Assembly (NCBI RefSeq): GCF_900104945.1
Contig: NZ_LT629736.1
Location: 744,001-808,000 of the forward strand
Origin: Halopseudomonas xinjiangensis
Lineage (GTDB): Bacteria > Pseudomonadota > Gammaproteobacteria > Pseudomonadales > Pseudomonadaceae
Direction of reading: 5' to 3'
Length of the DNA stretch: 64,000 bases
The notes under the pieces are model-generated. The model was given only the letters and a program-made list of their open reading frames with translations. It did no database searches and was not told the DNA's origin. This document shows positions 1 through 7,307 of the stretch, in pieces. Both the position numbers and the translations under genes were made by a program. Each line of letters starts with the position of its first letter. Positions within the stretch are counted from its first letter, which is position 1.

Positions 1-1436
1 GTTACCTGCTGAACTCCACCAGTACGAGCGAAGCTTTCGGGGTTGTGCCGAAGGAGCAGTTCGACGCCATCTTCCAGCAGCGATTGCATGACCAACTCGC
101 TTACCTCGGGGTCCTCGCTGGGTAGTATTCGTTCGCCACGCTGGATCTGTATCACCTGGCAGCCCAGGCGCTGAAAAGCTTGCGCCAGCTCGCAGCCGAT
201 CAGCCCGCCGCCGATTACCAGGAGGCGTTCAGGACGCTCGCGCAGATTCCAGACGGTTTCAGAGGTATAGAGGTCCATCTGCTCCAGGCCGGGAATCGGT
301 GGCACTTTGGGCCTGCCGCCGGTCGCGATGATGATGTTGCGTGTGGTCAGGGTGCGGTCCCCGACCTCGACCGTCCAGGGCGAGGTGATGCACGCCGCCT
401 CCTGGAATACCTCAACGCCTAGATCGTTGTAACGCTCGACCGAATCGTGGGGCGCGATCTCGGCGATAGCGCCGTGCACGCGTTCCATCACCTTGGCGAA
501 GTCCACTTCCGCGCTGGCCTGGCTGTAGCCGAGGCGGTGGGCGCGCTTGATGTCCGCCGCCAGCCGAGCTGAGCGAATCAGGGTCTTCGAAGGCACGCAG
601 CCGGTATTCAGGCAGTCACCACCCATCTCGTTCTTTTCCACGAGACTGACCTGTGCCTTCACCGCGGCGGCAATATAAGCACTCACCAATCCGCCACTGC
701 CGGCGCCAATCACCACCAGGTTTCGATCGAATCGTTCGGGTTTGCGCCAGCCGCGGTAGACCCTTCGGGCCTTGACCCAGTCGAGGATCTTGCGCGCCAC
801 CAGCGGAAACAGGCCGAGCAGGACGAAGGCGCCGATCAGCCCCGGGGAGAGGATGCCGCCGAGCGATTCCACCTGCGCCAGCTCGCGACCGGCATTCACG
901 TAGACCAGCGTGCCCGGGAGCATGCCCAGCTGACTGACCCACCAGAAGGTCCGCACGCGGATGCCGGTCAGCCCCATCGCCAGGTTGATGATGAAGAACG
1001 GGAACGCCGGGACCAGGCGCAGCGCGAAAAGGTAAAAAGCACCGTCGCGCTCGATGCCACGGTCGATCGGCTCCAGTTGCCGGCCGAACCGTTGGGATAC
1101 CCAGCCCCGCAGAAAGAAGCGACTGATGAGCATGGCCAGCGTGGCGCCGACGGTGGAGGCGAAGGACACCAGCAGCAAACCCCAGCCAAGACCGAACAGG
1201 GCGCCGCCGACCAGCGTCATCACAGCGGCGCCGGGCAGCGACAACGCCGTGACGAGAACGTAGATGGCCATGAACACCCCGGCGGATGTCCAAGGACGTT
1301 CGGCCACCCAGCTTTCCAGCTCGGCCTGGTGGGCTTTCAACGCTTCGAGACGCAGATACTCATGCACATCGAAGGCAATGAACAGAACGATCAAGACGGC
1401 GATAACCGACAGCAGTATCCAACGGGTGGCTTTCAA
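1..1436 (-). CDS. TVP38/DedA-like membrane domain fused to FAD-dependent disulfide oxidoreductase (3' end outside window)
   Basis: The reverse-strand translation opens with a hydrophobic segment and a TVP38/TMEM64 (SNARE-associated, DedA-like) region over about residues 1-230. This is followed by a class I pyridine-nucleotide disulfide oxidoreductase with an FAD-binding stretch (NLVVIGAGSGGLVSAYIA) and the redox motif GGDCLNTGCVPSK near residues 272-284. A second Rossmann motif (LLVIGGGLIGCELAQAF) for NAD(P)H follows. The family resembles mercuric reductase and dihydrolipoamide dehydrogenase, but the substrate is not shown by sequence. The start is TTG at 1436, overlapping the upstream stop as TTGA, with GGAGG a few bases upstream. 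It is the last visible gene of an ArsS-containing operon. The C-terminus, including the dimerisation domain, lies off the window. Confidence 0.85.
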   Translation of the reverse strand, partial: MKATRWILLSVIAVLIVLFIAFDVHEYLRLEALKAHQAELESWVAERPWTSAGVFMAIYVLVTALSLPGAAVMTLVGGALFGLGWGLLLVSFASTVGATLAMLISRFFLRGWVSQRFGRQLEPIDRGIERDGAFYLFALRLVPAFPFFIINLAMGLTGIRVRTFWWVSQLGMLPGTLVYVNAGRELAQVESLGGILSPGLIGAFVLLGLFPLVARKILDWVKARRVYRGWRKPERFDRNLVVIGAGSGGLVSAYIAAAVKAQVSLVEKNEMGGDCLNTGCVPSKTLIRSARLAADIKRAHRLGYSQASAEVDFAKVMERVHGAIAEIAPHDSVERYNDLGVEVFQEAACITSPWTVEVGDRTLTTRNIIIATGGRPKVPPIPGLEQMDLYTSETVWNLRERPERLLVIGGGLIGCELAQAFQRLGCQVIQIQRGERILPSEDPEVSELVMQSLLEDGVELLLRHNPESFARTGGVQQV

Positions 1437-2398
1437 GAGTGCAAATCCTCCATGGCGCACAAGGTACTGGCGAGCCGAAAGCCCCCCAGCAAGGCGGCTT
1501 CGGGTGGCGATGTGGTGCCGTGGTCAATGCGATCCCGGTAAGATGATTGCGCAGGAGAGTCGGCAGGCCACTGTCGATCAAAGTCTGCCTGAAACGCCTG
1601 GTGATCGTAGTTGATCGGTACCGCCTCGATGAACAGCCCAGCCAGCCTGCTTCGGTACAACGCGCTGGCGTGCGGTCTGGTGGCAATACGCGTGACCAGC
1701 CCATACCGGCCGTTATTGAAGTTGGGCATACCTGCGGCGCCATTGTTGATCACCACGCCATTCGGCAGCTGCAGCGCTGCTGGCGCGCAGGTGTGGCTGG
1801 TGGCGAGCACGCGCAAACTGTTGCTGTGCAGCCAAGTATCGAGCGCGGCCTGTCGCTCGGCTCGCTGCAAGGCGGCCCTGTCGCAGCCCCAGCCGGCAAG
1901 CGATCGTTCGTCGCCATGGGTAATGGCCACGTGCTGTCCGGCTACGCTTACCAGCGCCGTGGCGGGTCGGCGGGCCAGTGCGTCGCGCATTCCTGGCAAG
2001 ACGGAGACGGTTTCGGACAGTCGCGCATGGATCTGGTTTGACCAGTCGACCGTGGCGTCCGCGACATCGTCCGGGTAGGCGCACCCGCAGCCCGCCGCCC
2101 CGGGCTCGCTTCGGCCGAGTTCTGTCTCGACGTTGCCGCGCAGGACGGTATGTGCGGCGAGGCCGGCTTCGATCTCCAGGAAGATCTCCGGCGAAATGTC
2201 GAACCAGTGCGCGTCGCCATTGAACACCACGCGTGCGCCGGGCTCGGCTGAGAGGCGACGCTGCAGGGCAGCAAGGGCCTGGCGATTACCATAGAGTCCG
2301 CCAACCACGTATAGGGTTTCGCAATTGAATAGAGGCTCGCCGGCGAAACTGTCCGGCGCCAGGCGGTAGTCGAGCGGGCACTCCCGACCGGCCCTCAT
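1433..2398 (-). CDS. Calcineurin-like metallophosphoesterase family protein with an altered first metal motif
   Basis: This 321-residue protein follows the order of motifs of YfcE-like phosphoesterases: VVGGLYGN (position of the usual D-x-H-G-N), VVFNGD (GD motif), VLRGNVE (GN motif), ITHGDE (HG motif), ATSHTC (equivalent to GHTH) and a closing VVINNGAAGMPNF. The first motif reads G-x-Y where Asp and His normally bind metal, so the catalytic centre may be rewired or inactive. The gene overlaps the symporter upstream by ATGA and the membrane/flavin fusion downstream by TTGA, so all are probably translated from one message. It has no signal peptide. The substrate is unknown; an organoarsenic phosphodiester is only a context-based guess. 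Confidence 0.75.
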   Translation of the reverse strand: MRAGRECPLDYRLAPDSFAGEPLFNCETLYVVGGLYGNRQALAALQRRLSAEPGARVVFNGDAHWFDISPEIFLEIEAGLAAHTVLRGNVETELGRSEPGAAGCGCAYPDDVADATVDWSNQIHARLSETVSVLPGMRDALARRPATALVSVAGQHVAITHGDERSLAGWGCDRAALQRAERQAALDTWLHSNSLRVLATSHTCAPAALQLPNGVVINNGAAGMPNFNNGRYGLVTRIATRPHASALYRSRLAGLFIEAVPINYDHQAFQADFDRQWPADSPAQSSYRDRIDHGTTSPPEAALLGGFRLASTLCAMEDLHS

Positions 2399-3765
2399 TG
2401 ACGATTCACCCTGCCAGCCAGCAAGTACAACGTGGTGCAGATCAACAAGCCGTACAGGTTGGTGCCGAGCAGCAGCGCGTATTTGCCGTCACCGATTGCC
2501 CAGCTTGCGGGCACCCAGCCGAGCGTGAGCGCAACGCCCAGAGCAAGACCGGTCCAGAAGCTGAGATGAAAGGCGAGCGCGCTTGGGCGAACCAGGCCGT
2601 GCAGTACGAACACCGGAGCAAGGCCCATCACCATGGTGCCGCTGATGGTGGTGGCTTTGAGGATGTCGGTTCCGGCGAGCATCGGCAGGTTGCCCAGCAG
2701 GGCGAATACGGCCATCGCGAACATGCCCAGGCCCACCGCGCGGGTGCCGAGATCGCGGCCCGCCAGTGCGGGCAGTTCGCGCCCGGTCAGTCGGGCCAGG
2801 CTGGAGAAGGTCGAGTCCAGCGTCGAGCCGGCGGCGGATATCATCACGATAGTCATGACCAGCAGCGCGCCGATGCCCAGAGAGCGGGCCAACGCGGCGG
2901 GCACGTTGGACGAGGCGCCAATACCCGTCAGATCCGCGTGGACGCCGATCAGGCTGAACGCCAGGATGGCGAAAAAGCCGAGCACGCCGGCGACGGTAAA
3001 GGCGCGAAGCATGCTGGCCTCCTGGCTGATAAAGCCGCGGTCGGTCAGTACTGGGTCGTGAAACGGATAACTCACCAGTTGCAGGCAGGCCACCAGCAAC
3101 AGATCGACGCCAGCGTTTAGTGTCCAGGAACTGGTGCTGGTGAGTTCCGCTACCGAGTGCTGCGGCAAGACCAGGCCCAGCACGCATACCAGGGCGATGA
3201 CGAAAATGCCGGCCTGGGCCGCATCGGTCAGTATCGAGCTACGAAGCCCTCCGCGCATGCTGTAGGCAAGCGTGACGGCAGTGAACAGCAGCGCGGAGAT
3301 GACGAAGGGCGCGGTGCCGGGCTCGCCGTAGTAGCCGCCGACCACCGCCGTGTTGCTCCAGACTTCGTTGAACAGGCGGATGAGTATCGCAGCGGAGAAG
3401 GCCAGCGCCGCAGCGCGGCCATAATTACTGGTGAGAAAACCGACCAGGCTGGTTGCGGCAAAACGACGACGCAGCCGATAGATCACCAGCCCGCAAAGGG
3501 GTATGGATAGCCAGTAGGTGGCGTAGGCAAGCCCGCCAACCAGGCCGAACTCCGCGCCCAGATTGGCTGCATTGGTGACCGACTTGGCAAAGATCCAGCT
3601 GATGAAGATACTGGTGGTCAGTAGCCACGGCGATGCGCTCCTGCCTTGGCTGTCCTCGCCATTGAAGAACCCGCCAGCGGTGACAGTGCGCGGCGACAGC
3701 CAATACATCAGCCCACCATAAGCAAGCAGAAACCCCCAGAAAAACACGCCCAGCGAACCGGACAT
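2395..3765 (-). CDS. Sodium:solute symporter (SSS) family transporter
   Basis: About 456 residues, almost entirely hydrophobic, with roughly twelve membrane spans. They include the SSS-like segments around 'SYPFHDPVLTDRGF' and 'MISAAGSTLDSTFSSLARLTGRE', typical of sodium-coupled solute uptake proteins of the inner membrane. The ligand cannot be read from sequence. The second of two close ATGs was chosen because GAGG then sits seven bases upstream; an ATG six bases earlier is possible. The gene overlaps the phosphoesterase by ATGA and lies about 110 bp downstream of arsS, separated by a REP element. The neighbours suggest import of an organic metabolite handled by the same pathway. Confidence 0.82.
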   Translation of the reverse strand: MSGSLGVFFWGFLLAYGGLMYWLSPRTVTAGGFFNGEDSQGRSASPWLLTTSIFISWIFAKSVTNAANLGAEFGLVGGLAYATYWLSIPLCGLVIYRLRRRFAATSLVGFLTSNYGRAAALAFSAAILIRLFNEVWSNTAVVGGYYGEPGTAPFVISALLFTAVTLAYSMRGGLRSSILTDAAQAGIFVIALVCVLGLVLPQHSVAELTSTSSWTLNAGVDLLLVACLQLVSYPFHDPVLTDRGFISQEASMLRAFTVAGVLGFFAILAFSLIGVHADLTGIGASSNVPAALARSLGIGALLVMTIVMISAAGSTLDSTFSSLARLTGRELPALAGRDLGTRAVGLGMFAMAVFALLGNLPMLAGTDILKATTISGTMVMGLAPVFVLHGLVRPSALAFHLSFWTGLALGVALTLGWVPASWAIGDGKYALLLGTNLYGLLICTTLYLLAGRVNRQ

Positions 3766-3835
3766 TGCCATACCTCATCCCCTGATTTCTTTTCCCGGTT
3801 TCCCAGCCGTTTGCCTTATGGCGTGCGGATTCTGC

Positions 3836-3859
3836 TTCGCGGTCATGCCCGCTCCTACC
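3836..3859. repeat. REP palindrome (type A)
   Basis: TTCGCGGTCATGCCCGCTCCTACC, a copy of the main REP type found repeatedly in this window. It lies in the gap between arsS and the symporter gene, where such elements commonly affect mRNA 3' ends. Confidence 0.8.
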
Positions 3860-3874
3860 AACCAGCGCTTCACC

Positions 3875-4837
3875 CTAGTCCAGCGCGCCCCCGCAACTGG
3901 AACCCTGTCCCGCAGTGCACGCGAAGCAATGATCGCGCGTAGCGATCGGCCGGCCTTCGAGTCGTGCGGCCAGCAGGTCGCGTAGATGGCTCCGTTCGCG
4001 GGCGACCAGTGGCGCCGGCAGGTCGAGCATCTGGTTGAAGTCGCAGTCGTACAGATAACCCTGCCAGTCCACGCTCACCTGCGAGCGGCACATCAACCCG
4101 GGCACGTTGGCTTCGCTGTAGTTGTCGCGCAACAGCTGCATGTAATCGTTGAACTGCCCCTTGCTGACCAACGTACTACCGAATCGTGCGATTGGCTGGT
4201 TGGTAATCGTGTGCAGCGAATTGAAGCGGACGCCGAAATCTTCGAGCAAATGCTGTTTGTAGTCAGCCTCCAGAGCCCTCTGCGGCGGCGGTAGGCTCGG
4301 GCCTTGCGGGTTGTACACCAGGTTGAGCTCCAGACCACTGCCGGTCTGCCCATAGCCCAGCGCGTTGAGCTGCTGCAACCCCGCGATGCTGCGCTCGAAC
4401 ACACCGTCGCCACGTTGCTTGTCGACGTTGTCACGCGAATAGCAGGGCAGGGAGGCGGAGACCTGGACTTCGTTCTCGGCAAGAAACCGGGCCAGGTCTT
4501 CAAATCCCGGCTCCGAGAGTATCGTCAGATTGCAGCGGTCGATGACCTGCAGATCAGCGGCGCGTGCATGGCAGACGATGTCACGGAATCGTGGATGCAT
4601 CTCCGGAGCGCCGCCGGTGAGGTCCAGCGTCTTGACCGGGTGGGCATCGATAACCGCAAACAGCGCCTCGATGACTTCATCGGACATCGCCTCGGTACGC
4701 GTCGGGCCGGCGTTTACATGGCAATGCAGACACCGCTGGTTGCACAGGTACGTCAGGTTTACCTGCAGCACCTGCAACGTTCCACGCAGGATGGCAGGAA
4801 AGTCGAGTTCGTTGAGTAGCGGCAACGTATCGCGCAC
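3875..4837 (-). CDS. arsS: Arsenosugar biosynthesis-type radical SAM protein ArsS
   Basis: The 320-residue protein has the radical SAM cluster motif C32-NQR-C36-LH-C39, followed by HVNAGPTRTEAM and the glycine-rich LTGGAPEMHP motif. Its C-terminal region carries the cysteines expected of the DUF3641 half (CRSQ, DCDFNQ, CFACTAGQGSSCGG). This layout matches the ArsS family, which is proposed to join a ribosyl group from SAM to methylated arsenic during arsenosugar synthesis. Where some family members use selenocysteine, this one has ordinary cysteine and no in-frame TGA. The start is GTG, supported by GAGG seven bases upstream. No arsM-type methyltransferase is obvious beside it; the adjacent exported methyltransferase looks different. 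Confidence 0.85.
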   Translation of the reverse strand: MRDTLPLLNELDFPAILRGTLQVLQVNLTYLCNQRCLHCHVNAGPTRTEAMSDEVIEALFAVIDAHPVKTLDLTGGAPEMHPRFRDIVCHARAADLQVIDRCNLTILSEPGFEDLARFLAENEVQVSASLPCYSRDNVDKQRGDGVFERSIAGLQQLNALGYGQTGSGLELNLVYNPQGPSLPPPQRALEADYKQHLLEDFGVRFNSLHTITNQPIARFGSTLVSKGQFNDYMQLLRDNYSEANVPGLMCRSQVSVDWQGYLYDCDFNQMLDLPAPLVARERSHLRDLLAARLEGRPIATRDHCFACTAGQGSSCGGALD

Positions 4838-4950
4838 GGGCTGGCCTCATCTGTCATTCGTTTCGGGCAACAAGGTTTGCATGAACTAGGCTGGGGCGGA
4901 AGTACTCCATATATCTTACGTTAGAGTAGTCCATGCCAAGGGGAGAACGA

Positions 4951-5790
4951 ATGCGACCGATCATCCTAGCAGCGATGTTGCTGTTACCGACTGTAGGCTT
5001 GGCGCAACAGCCGACCGTGCCGACGCCGCAAATGGATCCCGAACACCAGCAGGCGCTGCGCCAGGCTATAGGATCGCCTACCCGGTCGATCACCAACGTG
5101 GTCCGCGACGCCTACCGCAACCCTGAACACACCCTTGCCTTCTTTCGGGTAGAGCCGCAACACACGGTAGTCGAAGCCTGGCCGGGCGGAGGCTGGTATA
5201 CGGAAATACTGGCGCCGTACCTGGAGGAAGAGGGCAAGCTGATCGCTGCTCACTTCGACCCTGAAAGTACTGCGGATTACCAGCGCCAGTCCTTGGAGAG
5301 TTTCGAGAAGAAGCTCGACGATCCGCGGGGCAATTACGAGCATGTCGAGGTGACCGTGCTGAACTACGATCCCGACACACCGATTGCCGAACCGGGGAGT
5401 GCGGACCGCGTTCTGACGTTCCGCAATGTTCACAACTGGCTGGCGGCCGGCATGGACGAGTCTCGACTGGTCTTCAGCAAATTTCACGCAGCGTTGAAGC
5501 CGGGCGGGATGCTGGGCGTTGTTGAGCACCAGGCCCAGCCCGGTACAGAGCTGGAGCAAATGATCGAAAGCGGCTACGTCACCCAGCAGCTGGTAACGGA
5601 ACTGGCCGAGGAGGCTGGGTTCGAGCTGGTCGGCAGCACCCCGGTGAACCAGAATCCACAGGATACGAAAGATCACCCCGAGGGAGTCTGGACGTTGCCG
5701 CCCACACTGAAGCTGGGCGATGAAAACCGCACGTCCTACCTCGCTATCGGCGAAAGCGACCGGATGACACTGCTGTTCCGCAAGAAATGA
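4951..5790 (+). CDS. Exported class I SAM-dependent methyltransferase-like protein (COG4798-like)
   Basis: Translation from the second ATG, preceded by GGGGAG, gives 279 residues beginning with a signal peptide (MRPIILAAMLLLPTVGLAQ). A Rossmann-type methyltransferase core follows: VVEAWPGGGWYTEILAPYL as the SAM-binding loop, FRNVHNWL mid-domain, and LKPGGMLGVVEH as the post-core strand. The COG4798 family of predicted methyltransferases has this layout. An export signal on a SAM-dependent enzyme is peculiar because SAM is cytoplasmic. The gene is divergent from arsS across about 110 bp and converges on the next AraC gene with abutting stops (TGATCA). Its substrate is unknown. Confidence 0.75.
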   Translation: MRPIILAAMLLLPTVGLAQQPTVPTPQMDPEHQQALRQAIGSPTRSITNVVRDAYRNPEHTLAFFRVEPQHTVVEAWPGGGWYTEILAPYLEEEGKLIAAHFDPESTADYQRQSLESFEKKLDDPRGNYEHVEVTVLNYDPDTPIAEPGSADRVLTFRNVHNWLAAGMDESRLVFSKFHAALKPGGMLGVVEHQAQPGTELEQMIESGYVTQQLVTELAEEAGFELVGSTPVNQNPQDTKDHPEGVWTLPPTLKLGDENRTSYLAIGESDRMTLLFRKK

Positions 5791-6825
5791 TCAGATGGTC
5801 GTCTTGAGCGTCTGGCGGCGGAATGCCGTCGGGCTCATGTCGGTCCAGCGGCGAAAGGCTCGAGTGAAGCTGCTTGGGTCGAGAAAGCCCAGTTCGTAGG
5901 CGATGCTGGTCAACGATAGCTGCCCTTCGCTGATCAGACGAACCGCTGATTCCCTGCGTACCTCATCGACAAGCTGTTCGTAAGAGGTGCCTTCCTGATT
6001 CAATTTGCGCCGCAGGTGCCGGGGGCTGATGTTCAACGGCGTCGCCACCCGGTCGACGGTAATCTCGCCGGTGCCCAGCAGCAGATGAATCCGCCGCTTC
6101 ACCTGTTCAACCAGGTCGGTACTCGGGAGATTGGCGAGCAGTTCCTCCATCGAGTCGAGAAACCGCGGTAACAGGAAGGTATCCGCTGTGGCGAGCGGCA
6201 ACGCAAGCATGTCTCTGGCCAAGGAAAAACTGTAGCCGTCTCCGGCGACGAGTTGGCGCGCTGCCAGCAGACGCGAACACTCCGCCATATCCACCGCCGG
6301 GCGCGCCAACTGCGCACAAAGCACCAGTTCCCGATTGTCCTGATCCAATTGTTGAAACAGCCGGCCCAGGTAGCCCATGACCGCTTCCATATGCTGCGGG
6401 TGTGGCTCGCCCTGCGGTAACAGATGAAGGTGTACCAGATCGTCGAGCGTACGCAGTTCCAATTTGACCTGGGTGCTGACGATAGGAAAGAAGCGAACGA
6501 GGTTCGTCAGTGCCGATCCCAGGTCCCGGCTCGCCAGCGTGGTCAGACCGATCGCATTGAGCGGAGTGGGGCAGAACAGGCGATGCGCGCGTAGTCCGAA
6601 CAGCGGATCATCAGCCAGCCGCGCCGCTTCAGCCCAGATCAGCGAGCACGAGCCCTGTTCGACGAAGCCCGTTTGCTCCCGAGCAGCATGAATCAGATTC
6701 TGCGCAACGCTGGAGTCCTGCAAGGACATGCCGTACTGCCGGAGGGCCTGGTTAACCAGGGTCACCCAGAATGACCTTTCTCGCACCCGGGAAGTCGGCG
6801 CGGCTTTGCGACCTTCTATAGGCAT
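5791..6825 (-). CDS. AraC-family transcriptional regulator (copy 1)
   Basis: The protein (about 344 residues) has an N-terminal arabinose-binding-like domain of the AraC_bd type and a C-terminal double helix-turn-helix (ISPRHLRRKLNQEG then LTSIAYELGFLDPSSFTRAF and RWTDMSPTAFRR). The start was placed at the inner ATG because GGAG lies seven bases upstream and this aligns with the paralogue at 10844-11893; an ATG 36 bases earlier lacks a good ribosome site. It is divergent from the first DUF1302 gene, so it probably regulates that pair. The same AraC/DUF1302/DUF1329 layout recurs just downstream. The effector is unknown. Confidence 0.88.
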   Translation of the reverse strand: MPIEGRKAAPTSRVRERSFWVTLVNQALRQYGMSLQDSSVAQNLIHAAREQTGFVEQGSCSLIWAEAARLADDPLFGLRAHRLFCPTPLNAIGLTTLASRDLGSALTNLVRFFPIVSTQVKLELRTLDDLVHLHLLPQGEPHPQHMEAVMGYLGRLFQQLDQDNRELVLCAQLARPAVDMAECSRLLAARQLVAGDGYSFSLARDMLALPLATADTFLLPRFLDSMEELLANLPSTDLVEQVKRRIHLLLGTGEITVDRVATPLNISPRHLRRKLNQEGTSYEQLVDEVRRESAVRLISEGQLSLTSIAYELGFLDPSSFTRAFRRWTDMSPTAFRRQTLKTTI

Positions 6826-7307
6826 CCGCCGTCTCCAGATCGTAATCGGGTGCGCAGGCATCTCGCGGTTTTGTCCCGTTCCGATCCTTTAAGCGAATCC
6901 GTTCGAAGGGTTTGACGGAATGCAATTCCGCGAAGCGATATGCAAGGGCGCAGCAGGGCCATTAAACGCCTTAGGGTGCCTGATGGAAAATTCGTCGCTG
7001 GCGGTCGCGCTATCGAGCGCCGACCACAAGCGGCAACGTGTTACTTCAGGCAGGTACAATGCCCGTTTTAGAGGCCTCTGAACAGAGATGACAATGAAAA
7101 ATGTGTGTTTTCCTGCGCGCGGCGCCAATAGCGTCTGGCGCTCGGTTCCCAATCGCATAATCGCGATTCATTATATGAATGGCCGTACAAGCTAAGGATA
7201 TTGGCCGGTGAGGGCAAGTTTTCCCGCTTGCCATCATGACAGACTGCCTGTGTCCTGAACGTGTCCTCAGATACACAGGTTCATGTCACCCCAAACGGAG
7301 CAGCACA
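6826..7307. promoter_or_regulatory. Divergent control region of AraC copy 1 and DUF1302 copy 1
   Basis: No convincing gene is seen in this 480-base gap. It contains a palindrome ATTCAT-TAT-ATGAAT (7166-7180), a hairpin GGCAAG-N7-CTTGCC-like stem near 7212-7232, and the string TGACAGACT at 7237-7245, which recurs at nearly the same distance before the second DUF1302 gene. These are candidate operator or promoter parts; none is assigned with certainty. Confidence 0.45.

Noticed and set aside
3875-4837. Selenocysteine in ArsS
   Set aside because: Some ArsS relatives are selenoproteins, but the frame here is uninterrupted with Cys at the cluster and C-terminal positions, and no in-frame TGA occurs.
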